Positions 53,358 through 60,145 of a stretch of 64,000 bases of DNA are shown in pieces. Where the stretch lies: assembly GCF_017302985.1 (NCBI RefSeq), contig NZ_JAFIMU010000002.1, positions 868,001 through 932,000 on the forward strand, in the 5' to 3' direction. The notes under the pieces were generated by a model, which saw only the letters and a program-made list of their open reading frames with translations, was not told the origin of the DNA and searched no databases. This DNA comes from Corallococcus macrosporus (lineage in GTDB: Bacteria > Myxococcota > Myxococcia > Myxococcales > Myxococcaceae). Numbering within the stretch: the first letter of the stretch is position 1; each line of letters starts with the position of its first letter. The translations under genes were made by a program, and so were the position numbers.

Positions 53358-53870
53358 ATGGGGAGCGGGCTCGATGCGGAGGAGCTCAGGCAGCTCTACG
53401 AGCGCTTCGCGCCCGTGGTGCACCGTCGCGCGCTCGCGCTGCTGGGACGCGATGCCGATGCGTGGGACATCGTTCAAGAGGTCTTCGAGCGCATGCTGAC
53501 GGCGGGAGCGCGGTTCCGACGGGAGGCCCGTCCGATGACGTACGTGTACCGCGTCACCACCAACCTGTGCCTCAACGCGCTGCGTTCGCGCCAACTGCGG
53601 GAGCCGGCCCTGCTGGAGGCCCCCGAGGCCGCGGCGCTGACCCCCAGCCAGTGGGAGGCCGCGGACTTCATCCGCCACCTCGTGGGGCGGATGGGCGAGC
53701 GCGAACTGGAAGTGGCCACGCTGCACTTCTTCGACGGGCTGACCCAGGAGGAGATCGCCGGGATGCTGGACGTGTCGCGAAAGACGATCGTCCGCGACCT
53801 GGACTCCATCCGGAAGAAGGCGGCGGAGCTGGGGCGGCTGCCGGAAGCGCTGGAGGCGGGGCGTGGCTGA
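53358..53870 (+). CDS. ECF-type RNA polymerase sigma factor (170 aa)
   Basis: Region 2 is seen as LYERFAPVVHRRALALLG and AWDIVQEVFERML; region 4 as LTQEEIAGMLDVSRKTIVRDLDSIRKKA. Spacing and length fit an ECF sigma factor. I chose the ATG at 53358; an upstream ATG at 53298 would add 20 residues that do not look like sigma factor sequence. It overlaps the anti-sigma gene by 8 bases and lies first of three genes with a caspase-like peptidase last, so it probably drives this operon itself. Confidence 0.88.
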   Translation: MGSGLDAEELRQLYERFAPVVHRRALALLGRDADAWDIVQEVFERMLTAGARFRREARPMTYVYRVTTNLCLNALRSRQLREPALLEAPEAAALTPSQWEAADFIRHLVGRMGERELEVATLHFFDGLTQEEIAGMLDVSRKTIVRDLDSIRKKAAELGRLPEALEAGRG

Positions 53871-54582
53871 GCACCTTTCAAGGCTGGAGCTGGATGAGTG
53901 GCTCGCGGGGCTGGACACATCAGGCCGCGCGGAGCGGCACCTGGCGGCCTGTCCGGCCTGCGAGCAGGTTGCCGGGCAACTGCGGCAGGCGCGGGCATCG
54001 AGCCTGGCCGAGCCCCGAGCGAAGGCGGTGCTGGCGAGGCTGGAGGAGAAGCGGGCCCGGGCCGTGAAGCCCCGCTGGAGCTGGGGCGTCCCGCTGGTGG
54101 CGGCGTTGGCGGTGGGGCTCGCGCTGGTCGTCTACGTGCCGCGAGGGACGGAGGACGGCGTGCGGTTGAAGGGCACCGTGGCGCTGCGGCTCATGTCCGA
54201 GCAGGGCGCGACGGTGCTGGACGCGAGGCCCGGCGAACGCGTGACGCTGGCGGTGGGCACGGGGCCGTACCGGAACGTGCTGGTGCTCGCGGTGGATGAG
54301 GCGGGAGCGGTGGATCGGCTCTGGCCACGGGAAGGCGCGACGAGTGGCACGGTGGCGCCGGGAGCGGAGGTGAAGCTGTCCCCGCCGCTGGAGGTGACGC
54401 CGGGGTCGGTGGCGCTGCATGCGTTCTTCTCGGATGCGCCGCTGGATGTGGATCAGGCAGGTGCCGCGCTCACGTCGAGCATCGCGGAGGCTCGCGCGAA
54501 GGGGCAGGCGCCGTTGGACGTGGCGACGCCCGGCGACATCGGGAAGGCCCAGGCGCGTACGCTGCTGAGGGTCGTGCCGTGA
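53863..54582 (+). CDS. Putative zinc-finger anti-sigma factor, membrane-anchored (239 aa)
   Basis: The N-terminal segment ERHLAACPACE gives HxxxCxxC (H26, C30, C33), the zinc anti-sigma signature of ZAS proteins. One transmembrane helix lies near 72-92 (WSWGVPLVAALAVGLALVVYV). About 150 extracytoplasmic residues follow (for example GTGPYRNVLVLAVDEAGAVDRLW). It overlaps the sigma gene (8 bases) and the caspase gene (4 bases, GTGA), so all three are translationally coupled. In this group the sigma factor is released when the sensor part receives a signal. Confidence 0.82.
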   Translation: MAEHLSRLELDEWLAGLDTSGRAERHLAACPACEQVAGQLRQARASSLAEPRAKAVLARLEEKRARAVKPRWSWGVPLVAALAVGLALVVYVPRGTEDGVRLKGTVALRLMSEQGATVLDARPGERVTLAVGTGPYRNVLVLAVDEAGAVDRLWPREGATSGTVAPGAEVKLSPPLEVTPGSVALHAFFSDAPLDVDQAGAALTSSIAEARAKGQAPLDVATPGDIGKAQARTLLRVVP

Positions 54583-56207
54583 GGCGGGCGCTGGGCCTGG
54601 GCATCCGGGTGCTCACGGTGCTGGGCCCGCTCCGCGGGACCGCCGATGCGGGGGCTCCGCGCCGCTGGGCGTTGGGCATCCAGCTGTTCGCGGTGCTGCT
54701 CACGATGCTGGGCCCGCTCCGGGCCGCGGCCGTAGAGGAAGCGCCGCGCCGCTGGGCGCTGGTCGTGGGGGAGAACCAGGGCCTGGCCGGCGAGGAGCGG
54801 CTGCGCTTCGCGGAAGCCGATGCGCAGCGGATGCGCGAGGTGCTCCAGGAAGTGGGCACCGTGCCGCCGGAGCGGACGGTGACGCTGCTGGGCGCGGATG
54901 CCGCGACGCTGCGGGAGGCCCTGCAGGGCTTCCGGGCGCGGCTCGCGGTGGAGGCCTCGTCGCGGGATTGGCTGTTGCTGTACGTGTCGTCGCACGCGGG
55001 TGACGGCAGCCTGCACCTGCGCGGCACCGAGCTTCCGATGCGCGAGTTGGTGGACTTCCTCAAGGGCGCGCCGGTGGGCGTGGGGCTGCTCATCCTGGAC
55101 TCCTGCCGCTCCGGCGTGGCCACGCGCCTCAAGGGCCTCAAGCCCGTGGCCGCGCCTGTCACGATGGAGGCCTCGGACCTGGAGGGACGGGTCGTCATCA
55201 GCGCATCGGGCGCGGATGAGTACGCGCAGGAGTCGGATGCGCTGCAGGGCTCGTTCTTCACGCACCACCTGGCGGTGGGACTGCGCGGCGCTGCGGATGC
55301 CTCGCGCGATGGACGCGTCACGCTGGAGGAGGCCTACCGCTACGCCTACGCGCGGACGCTGGAGTCCACGCTCGTGTCACCCGGAGGCGTGCAGCGCCCC
55401 ACGTTCCGGATGGACCTGCGTGGACGCGGCGAGCTGGTCCTCTCCGAACCCCAGCAGGCACGCGGCCGGCTGACGCTCGACGTGAAGACGCCGGGCCGCT
55501 GGCTCGTGGTGGCGTCGGAGAGCGGGTCGCTGGTGGCGGAGCTGGAGAAGGGCGAAGGCCCCACGACGCTGGCCGTGGCGCCCGGCGCGTACCGGCTGCT
55601 GCTGCGCGCGGATGAAGGCTACCTGGAGCGGTCGGTGACGGTGCCGCTCAACGGAACCGTCTCCGTGGGCGGCACGCACCTGGAAGAGGCCGCGCGGCTG
55701 CGGCTCGCGCGCAAGGGCGGAGCGGGGTCGTCGCTGCTGCTCGCGGTGGGACCGTCGCTGACGTCGGGCCTCGTGGCGGGCCTGTCGTCCATCGCGGGCC
55801 TGGACGTGCGTCTGGTGCGCGAAGGACGGCTGTTCTCCGGCGTGGACACGTCGAGCCTGGGGCTTGCGGTGCGCCGGGGCACGGGCAGCGGAGTGTCCTT
55901 CCAGCAGACGGAGCTGGAGCTGCGCCTGGGCGCGGGGCCCCACTGGCAGCACGGCGCCTGGACGTTCAGCGGCGCGCTGGAGGCGGGGGCGCTGGCCGTC
56001 TTCCAGACCCGCATTCCGGAAGAGGAAGAAGCCCGCTTCGGGCTTGAGCCGCTGGCGCTCGTCACCGGAGGCGTGCGGCTGGAGGTGCGAAGCCGCCTGT
56101 CCATGCTCCTGAGCGCCTCCGCCGGAGGCGTCATGGCCCGACGGGACTCCGGCACGGCGCTGGTGCCCAGGGCCTCCGCGTCCCTGATGATCGGCTACGC
56201 GCTCTAG
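54579..56207 (+). CDS. Caspase-like (C14) peptidase with C-terminal beta-rich domain (542 aa)
   Basis: Residues about 58-250 have the caspase/metacaspase fold: WALVVGENQG, then LLLYVSSHAGDG with H139, then LLILDSCRSG with C176. The His is followed by Ala rather than the usual Gly. The protein has a duplicated N-terminal signal-like segment (residues 8-32 and 33-61). The last 130 residues are beta-rich and resemble an outer-membrane-barrel-like tail. Its coupling to an ECF sigma/anti-sigma pair suggests a stress-induced or cell-death role, which is inference. The peptidase activity depends on the His/Cys dyad being functional. Confidence 0.82.
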   Translation: MRRALGLGIRVLTVLGPLRGTADAGAPRRWALGIQLFAVLLTMLGPLRAAAVEEAPRRWALVVGENQGLAGEERLRFAEADAQRMREVLQEVGTVPPERTVTLLGADAATLREALQGFRARLAVEASSRDWLLLYVSSHAGDGSLHLRGTELPMRELVDFLKGAPVGVGLLILDSCRSGVATRLKGLKPVAAPVTMEASDLEGRVVISASGADEYAQESDALQGSFFTHHLAVGLRGAADASRDGRVTLEEAYRYAYARTLESTLVSPGGVQRPTFRMDLRGRGELVLSEPQQARGRLTLDVKTPGRWLVVASESGSLVAELEKGEGPTTLAVAPGAYRLLLRADEGYLERSVTVPLNGTVSVGGTHLEEAARLRLARKGGAGSSLLLAVGPSLTSGLVAGLSSIAGLDVRLVREGRLFSGVDTSSLGLAVRRGTGSGVSFQQTELELRLGAGPHWQHGAWTFSGALEAGALAVFQTRIPEEEEARFGLEPLALVTGGVRLEVRSRLSMLLSASAGGVMARRDSGTALVPRASASLMIGYAL

Positions 56208-56274
56208 CCTGATTCATCGAATTCTTCCGATCGCGTCAGCCAGTCCGTGGCCATAGACTTCGAAGCCGCCCACC

Positions 56275-56835
56275 ATGCGTGACTTCGATGTGCGACAGGC
56301 CCTCACGGCGAGCCTCAAGGCGGCCCACGCGGGTGAGCCCGGAACCCTCATCCGTGAGGAACTGGGGTTGGAGCACGGCCAGGTCTTCGTGGACGTGGCC
56401 GTCATCAATGGCGAACTCCATGGTTACGAACTGAAGAGTGAACGGGACACGTTGGCACGTCTGCCTCGACAGGTTGAGGCGTACAGCGCGGTGCTCGACA
56501 GGGCCACGCTCGTCGTCAGTACCCGTCATGTCGAACAGGCCATCGGTCTCGTTCCCGCATGGTGGGGCATCAAGACGGCCGCGACCCAACGTGATGGTTC
56601 CGTCAAGCTTCGGCATTTGCGCAAGGCACGACGCAATCCCCAGCAGCAGATGCCGGCCATGGTTCGGTTGCTCTGGCGTGACGAGGCGCTGAGTCTTCTG
56701 GAGTCTCTGGGCGCTGCCAAGGGATTGCGGAGCAATCCTCGGAAGATGCTCTACGAGCGCGTGGTGGAACTGCTGCCTGCCGAAGCGCTGCGCGCGGAGG
56801 TCCGCAGGCTTCTCAAGGTACGTGAAGACTGGTGA
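56275..56835 (+). CDS. sce7726 family protein, predicted PD-(D/E)xK nuclease-like (186 aa)
   Basis: The pattern MRDFDVRQAL, then LIREELGL, VDVAVINGELHGYELKSERDTL and WWGIKTA, and RSNPRKMLYERVVELL match the sce7726 family. E28/E29, D40, E52 and K54 give the D-x11-ExK core of a restriction-endonuclease-like fold. Families of this type often occur in mobile or defence regions. The next remnant (beta/sce7725-like) usually partners sce7726 in other genomes. It overlaps that convergent remnant by 23 bases. Confidence 0.8.
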   Translation: MRDFDVRQALTASLKAAHAGEPGTLIREELGLEHGQVFVDVAVINGELHGYELKSERDTLARLPRQVEAYSAVLDRATLVVSTRHVEQAIGLVPAWWGIKTAATQRDGSVKLRHLRKARRNPQQQMPAMVRLLWRDEALSLLESLGAAKGLRSNPRKMLYERVVELLPAEALRAEVRRLLKVREDW

Positions 56836-57205
56836 GCTGCTTCAGCACCTTCGCGATGTGATGGTTCGTTCCCATCCTGCGCCATACTCCCGGGCTTCCG
56901 GGCGTCTCGGCGCCTCCGGCGCATCCGAAGATGTAGTCGTCACCCTTGCTGAAGGTGCGCCCGGAATAGCACTCGTGCTCCATCAGGTATGTCGCCAGCC
57001 CGGTGTATTGGTCATAGCCGTGCCGTTTGAGGGCTTCGCCACGGACCACCAGCCAGTGGTCATTCGCCGTGTGGCGGATGTTGGGACTTCCAGGATGCAT
57101 GGCCGCGTCATGTGGAGGAAGCAGGACTCCCTGGATAGCGTAGTCGCCGTAGTTGGACAGCTGCACCAACGCCGACGCCTTCAGGGCAAGGCTCTGCCAC
57201 AGGAG
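56813..57205 (-). pseudogene. Truncated beta-protein/sce7725-like gene (C-terminal 130 residues)
   Basis: The minus-strand frame is open from an in-frame TAA at 57206-57208 to a stop at 56813. It encodes SNYGDYAIQG, SPNIRHTANDHWLVVRG, LMEHECYSGRTFSKGDDYIFG and GVWRRMGTNHHIAKV, which match the C-terminal part of beta-family (PF14350) and sce7725 proteins. The N-terminal two thirds are missing and there is no start codon with a ribosome site, so it is a decayed gene. Its orientation is opposite to sce7726. Confidence 0.7.
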
Positions 57206-57331
57206 TTAGTCCGCCCTCAGCATCTTCGTCGGCAATTCAATGGTTGATTGAGCTTCGCCCGAAGACTGGCCGTCTCTATGCATGAGTAGAAGATGCTCGG
57301 CTAGCTGACGCCTAAGCTGTACGTTGCACCC

Positions 57332-58237
57332 GTGCCACGATTCGCCGAATTTGAAGAGAAGGAGTTTGAGGGTCCGCTGAACGCTCAGTTGGGCCTTGGC
57401 GCACCCATGTGGTCGCCGGGGCAGGTGCTCGAAGCAGTCGTAGGATTCGACGTTGCCTTGAGAGTTCAATCTGCAGTTTTCTGGGCGCAGCAAGGATTCT
57501 CAGCTCCCCCCCAGGGGGCTGTCATCATTCCTTCCTGGTGGCCATGGGCCATCGCACGTCTGGCTGTGCGGGTTCGTCGCCCGCCACCATTTCGCCTCAA
57601 TCTATTCCTACAGTACAAGCGTCCGGAGTACCTCCACGGGGCCCAAGCAAGTGAGTGGTCTAAGTGGAAGCAGTCCTACTACCGGTTCTGGATTGAAACC
57701 CACCAGCAGAACGCGCTGGATGCCTGCACTAAGGCGCTTGGGGCAAATGGGCTTGTCGCCTATGCGAGTCCGGCCTTTCACTCTCGCGTCGATCTCTTTC
57801 GGCACGTTGAGGCTCGAACTCTCCGGGCGAACACCCACTTCGCGCCAGCCTCACGCCTGACTGGGCACGGTCGTTACACGTACGTAGACGCTGCAACGCC
57901 GGGTAAGGCGCACAGCGAGGTGGTGGAGGTGGCGCCCTTGCGTTTCTTAAGTGGTGGCGACGGAGATGCTCCTCCGCCAGCACCGCAGGGAGGCGATGAC
58001 AACCGGCAGCCGAGGGAGTTGCTTGAGGCTGCGCGTCGCGCAGCCGAAGCAGCCATTGCGTCAAGTCCGCAGATCGTTGGGAACGAGGTGCTCTTTAGCG
58101 CTGCTGTTCAGCGCGCGAACGAGTTCCTTCGTGCGGTGCCCCCACCCGTACTGGAAGACGACGATCCACCGGTGCAAAATTTTGTATTTGCTGCCACCTT
58201 CTCATGGATGTCAGGCATACGATGGGCAATCATCTAA
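57332..58237 (+). CDS. Unknown protein with possible Q-x-K nuclease motif (301 aa)
   Basis: A GTG at 57332 starts an uninterrupted 301-codon frame whose base composition is lower in GC than the neighbours, a sign of recent arrival. The segment NLFLQYKRPEYL (Q94, K96) together with E11/E13 and D40 could be a restriction-like E...D...QxK set, but the spacing is long. Later parts (VAYASPAFHSRVDLFRHVEA) are not recognised. No signal peptide or transmembrane segment. It may end early, as the C-terminus stops abruptly at SGIRWAII next to an IS630 fragment. Function unknown. Confidence 0.6.
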   Translation: MPRFAEFEEKEFEGPLNAQLGLGAPMWSPGQVLEAVVGFDVALRVQSAVFWAQQGFSAPPQGAVIIPSWWPWAIARLAVRVRRPPPFRLNLFLQYKRPEYLHGAQASEWSKWKQSYYRFWIETHQQNALDACTKALGANGLVAYASPAFHSRVDLFRHVEARTLRANTHFAPASRLTGHGRYTYVDAATPGKAHSEVVEVAPLRFLSGGDGDAPPPAPQGGDDNRQPRELLEAARRAAEAAIASSPQIVGNEVLFSAAVQRANEFLRAVPPPVLEDDDPPVQNFVFAATFSWMSGIRWAII

Positions 58238-58296
58238 TCCCCTTCAGGGAAGTTACTGAAGAGTGATGGGATGCCGCCATGGGTGAGATACTTCTC

Positions 58297-58440
58297 ATGA
58301 CGAGGCGGCCGAGGCGGCAGACGGCAGAACAGTTGGAGGAGCGCCGGTTGGAGGTAGTCTGGGCGCTGAATAGTGGGCGCTACACGCAGGCGGCGATTGC
58401 GCGTCAGTTGAGCGTGAGTCCGAGCAGCACCCACTGCTTC
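58297..58440 (+). pseudogene. IS630-type transposase remnant (N-terminal HTH only)
   Basis: The sequence RRLEVVWALNSGRYTQAAIARQLSVSPSS is the N-terminal helix-turn-helix part of IS630 transposases. It begins with MTRRPRRQTAEQLEE and breaks off at about 58440; the catalytic DDE part is absent. The frame continues by chance into the FmdE-like lipoprotein gene. It marks the right border of the accessory island. Confidence 0.75.
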
Positions 58441-58479
58441 CGGGTAGGACCCTCTGCCTTTCCTTATCCGGAGCCCCTC

Positions 58480-58989
58480 ATGTCCGTGCGCCGCCGTCTC
58501 CTGCTCTCCGTCACGCTGGGCCTCACCCTGGGCTGCGCGAGCACGAAGCCCACCGCGACCCCGCCCGCTGAACCGGGCGCACTGGAGCGGGTGGCGCTGG
58601 TGCATGGCGGCGCGGGGCCGTGGGCCGTCGCGGGCTACCGGATGGGCGAGCACGCGCTCCATCAGCTGGGCCTGCCCCGGGGCAGCTTCAAGCTGGAGGC
58701 TATCCATCACAGCCCGGCGCAGGTCCAATACACCTGCGTCGCGGACGGAGCAGCGGCGGCCACCGGGTCCAGCCTGGGCAAGCTCAACCTGTCGCTCGTC
58801 ACAGCGCCCGCGCCGGAGGACACCTCGACCACGTTCCGCAACCGCGACACCGGCCAGTCACTTACGCTGCGCCCGTCCTCGAGCTTCGGGCAGCGCTTCC
58901 GCGACGTGCCACGCGAGAAGCTGGGTGAAGCGGGCCGGGTCGTCCTCACCCTGCTGGACGCGGACGTCTTCGAAACCGTCGTGCCCTGA
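58480..58989 (+). CDS. FmdE-like lipoprotein (169 aa)
   Basis: Signal and lipobox: LGLTLGC. The mature part has the pattern of the FmdE (formylmethanofuran dehydrogenase subunit E) domain: VHGGAGPWAVAGYRMG, QVQYTCVADGA with the conserved Cys, GKLNLSL and TFRNRDTGQSLTL. The usual Cys in the GCTxGK stretch is replaced (GSSLGK), so metal binding may be altered. No other Fmd/Fwd genes are near. The ATG at 58480 is chosen because it gives the signal sequence. The same frame is open through the transposase stub upstream. Confidence 0.78.
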   Translation: MSVRRRLLLSVTLGLTLGCASTKPTATPPAEPGALERVALVHGGAGPWAVAGYRMGEHALHQLGLPRGSFKLEAIHHSPAQVQYTCVADGAAAATGSSLGKLNLSLVTAPAPEDTSTTFRNRDTGQSLTLRPSSSFGQRFRDVPREKLGEAGRVVLTLLDADVFETVVP

Positions 58990-58994
58990 AACCG

Positions 58995-59375
58995 TTATCG
59001 GAAGACCACGAGCGACAGGGCCAGCAGCGGCAGGGCGCCCTGGACGATGCTGGCCCGGAGGAAGCGCCGGTCGGTGCTCAGCAGCACCACCGCCGCCAGC
59101 AGCATGCACGCGCAGCCGAACACCACGGCCGTCACGCCCGACGTCTCCCACGCCGTGTGCACCAGCACCACGCCCACCAGCACGCCCAGCGCGAGGAACA
59201 GGTTGTAGAACCCCTGGTTGAACGCCATCCCCTTCAGCACGTCCGCGTCCGCCTGCGACTTCACCCCGAACCGCTGCCACACCGCCGGCCGCGAGAAGAC
59301 GAGGCTCTCCATCACGAAGAACAACACGTGGATGAGCGCGGCGATGACCGCGAAGACCTGTGCCAGTGGCGACAT
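58995..59375 (-). CDS. DUF1304 family membrane protein (126 aa)
   Basis: Four hydrophobic helices in 126 residues and the family segment ALIHVLFFVMESLVF...RFGV near the start, with GMAFNQGFYNLFLALG in the second helix, match DUF1304. Function unknown. It is divergent from the TetR gene, with a 92-base gap that contains two operator-like repeats, so TetR probably represses it. Confidence 0.85.
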   Translation of the reverse strand: MSPLAQVFAVIAALIHVLFFVMESLVFSRPAVWQRFGVKSQADADVLKGMAFNQGFYNLFLALGVLVGVVLVHTAWETSGVTAVVFGCACMLLAAVVLLSTDRRFLRASIVQGALPLLALSLVVFR

Positions 59376-59405
59376 GATGACTCCCCCTCCGGGGTTGGGT
59401 TATTC

Positions 59406-59421
59406 TGAACCAGTCAGTTCC
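59406..59421. promoter_or_regulatory. TetR-type operator-like repeat, site 1
   Basis: TGAACCAGTCAGTTCC is an imperfect palindrome. A second copy lies 26 bp downstream (site 2). Both lie between the DUF1304 and TetR genes. Confidence 0.6.
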
Positions 59422-59431
59422 GAAATCATAT

Positions 59432-59447
59432 TGAAACGGTCAGTTCA
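59432..59447. promoter_or_regulatory. TetR-type operator-like repeat, site 2
   Basis: TGAAACGGTCAGTTCA matches site 1 at 12 of 16 positions and is more symmetric (TGAA and TTCA arms). The 26-bp centre-to-centre distance and the position in the divergent promoter fit binding of two dimers by the adjacent TetR protein. Confidence 0.6.
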
Positions 59448-59467
59448 GAATTGTCAAGGAGGGTGAC

Positions 59468-60061
59468 GTGGCGAGGACGCGGGCGTTCGACGAGACAGAG
59501 GCGGTGCGGGCGGCGCTGGGGGTGTTCTGGTCGCGCGGCTACGAGGCGACGTCGCTGTCGGACCTGGAGGCCGCGACAGGGCTGAACCGCTCCAGCCTGT
59601 ACCAGACGTTCGACAGCAAGCGCGGGCTGTTCGCGCGGGCCATCACGCTGTATCTCGAGGAGGTCATCGGGCCTCGGCTGGGTGTCTTCACGAAGGACGC
59701 GCCGGGCCTCGCGCAGGTGACGGAGTACTTCGAAGCGCTCGCGACCACGATGGCCAGCGCGCCGCCGGCCCTGACCAAGCGGGGCTGCCTGCTGGTGAAT
59801 ACGGCGACGGAGCTGGGCCCCCACGATGCGGAGGCCCGGCAGGCGGTGGAGGACTACCGGGCGCTCCTGCGCGGCCACCTGACGCGGGCCCTGGAGGGCG
59901 CGGCGCGGGCGGGCGTGCTGCCTCGCAAGACGGTGGCCCGCCGGGTGGAGCTGCTTTTGGGCGCGGTAATCGGGGTGCTCGTCACGGCCCGCGTGGACCC
60001 GGGCGCCGCGGCGAAGCTGGCCCAGGCGACGGCGGGCGAGGTTGCGGGCTGGGCGGGGTAG
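59468..60061 (+). CDS. TetR family transcriptional regulator (197 aa)
   Basis: The N-terminal HTH is seen as AALGVFWSRGYEATSLSDLEAATGLNRSSLYQTF. The rest is the ligand-binding part, with LTKRGCLLVNTATELGP typical of a large group of TetR proteins controlling small membrane proteins or oxidoreductases. The GTG at 59468 follows AAGGAGG at 59457-59463. It is probably autoregulated through the two sites upstream. Confidence 0.9.
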   Translation: MARTRAFDETEAVRAALGVFWSRGYEATSLSDLEAATGLNRSSLYQTFDSKRGLFARAITLYLEEVIGPRLGVFTKDAPGLAQVTEYFEALATTMASAPPALTKRGCLLVNTATELGPHDAEARQAVEDYRALLRGHLTRALEGAARAGVLPRKTVARRVELLLGAVIGVLVTARVDPGAAAKLAQATAGEVAGWAG

Positions 60062-60145
60062 GGGGCCGGGCTTGTCCGGCGTGGGAAGGCTGGTACAAGG
60101 GCGCGTTCTCCCGAGGCGTCCGTGCCTCCGTTCCCCGAGGCTCCG

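Noticed and set aside
57206..57493. A 95-codon minus-strand frame that touches the beta-like remnant
   Set aside because: It is out of frame with the remnant, mostly antisense to the 57332 gene, and lacks a family pattern.
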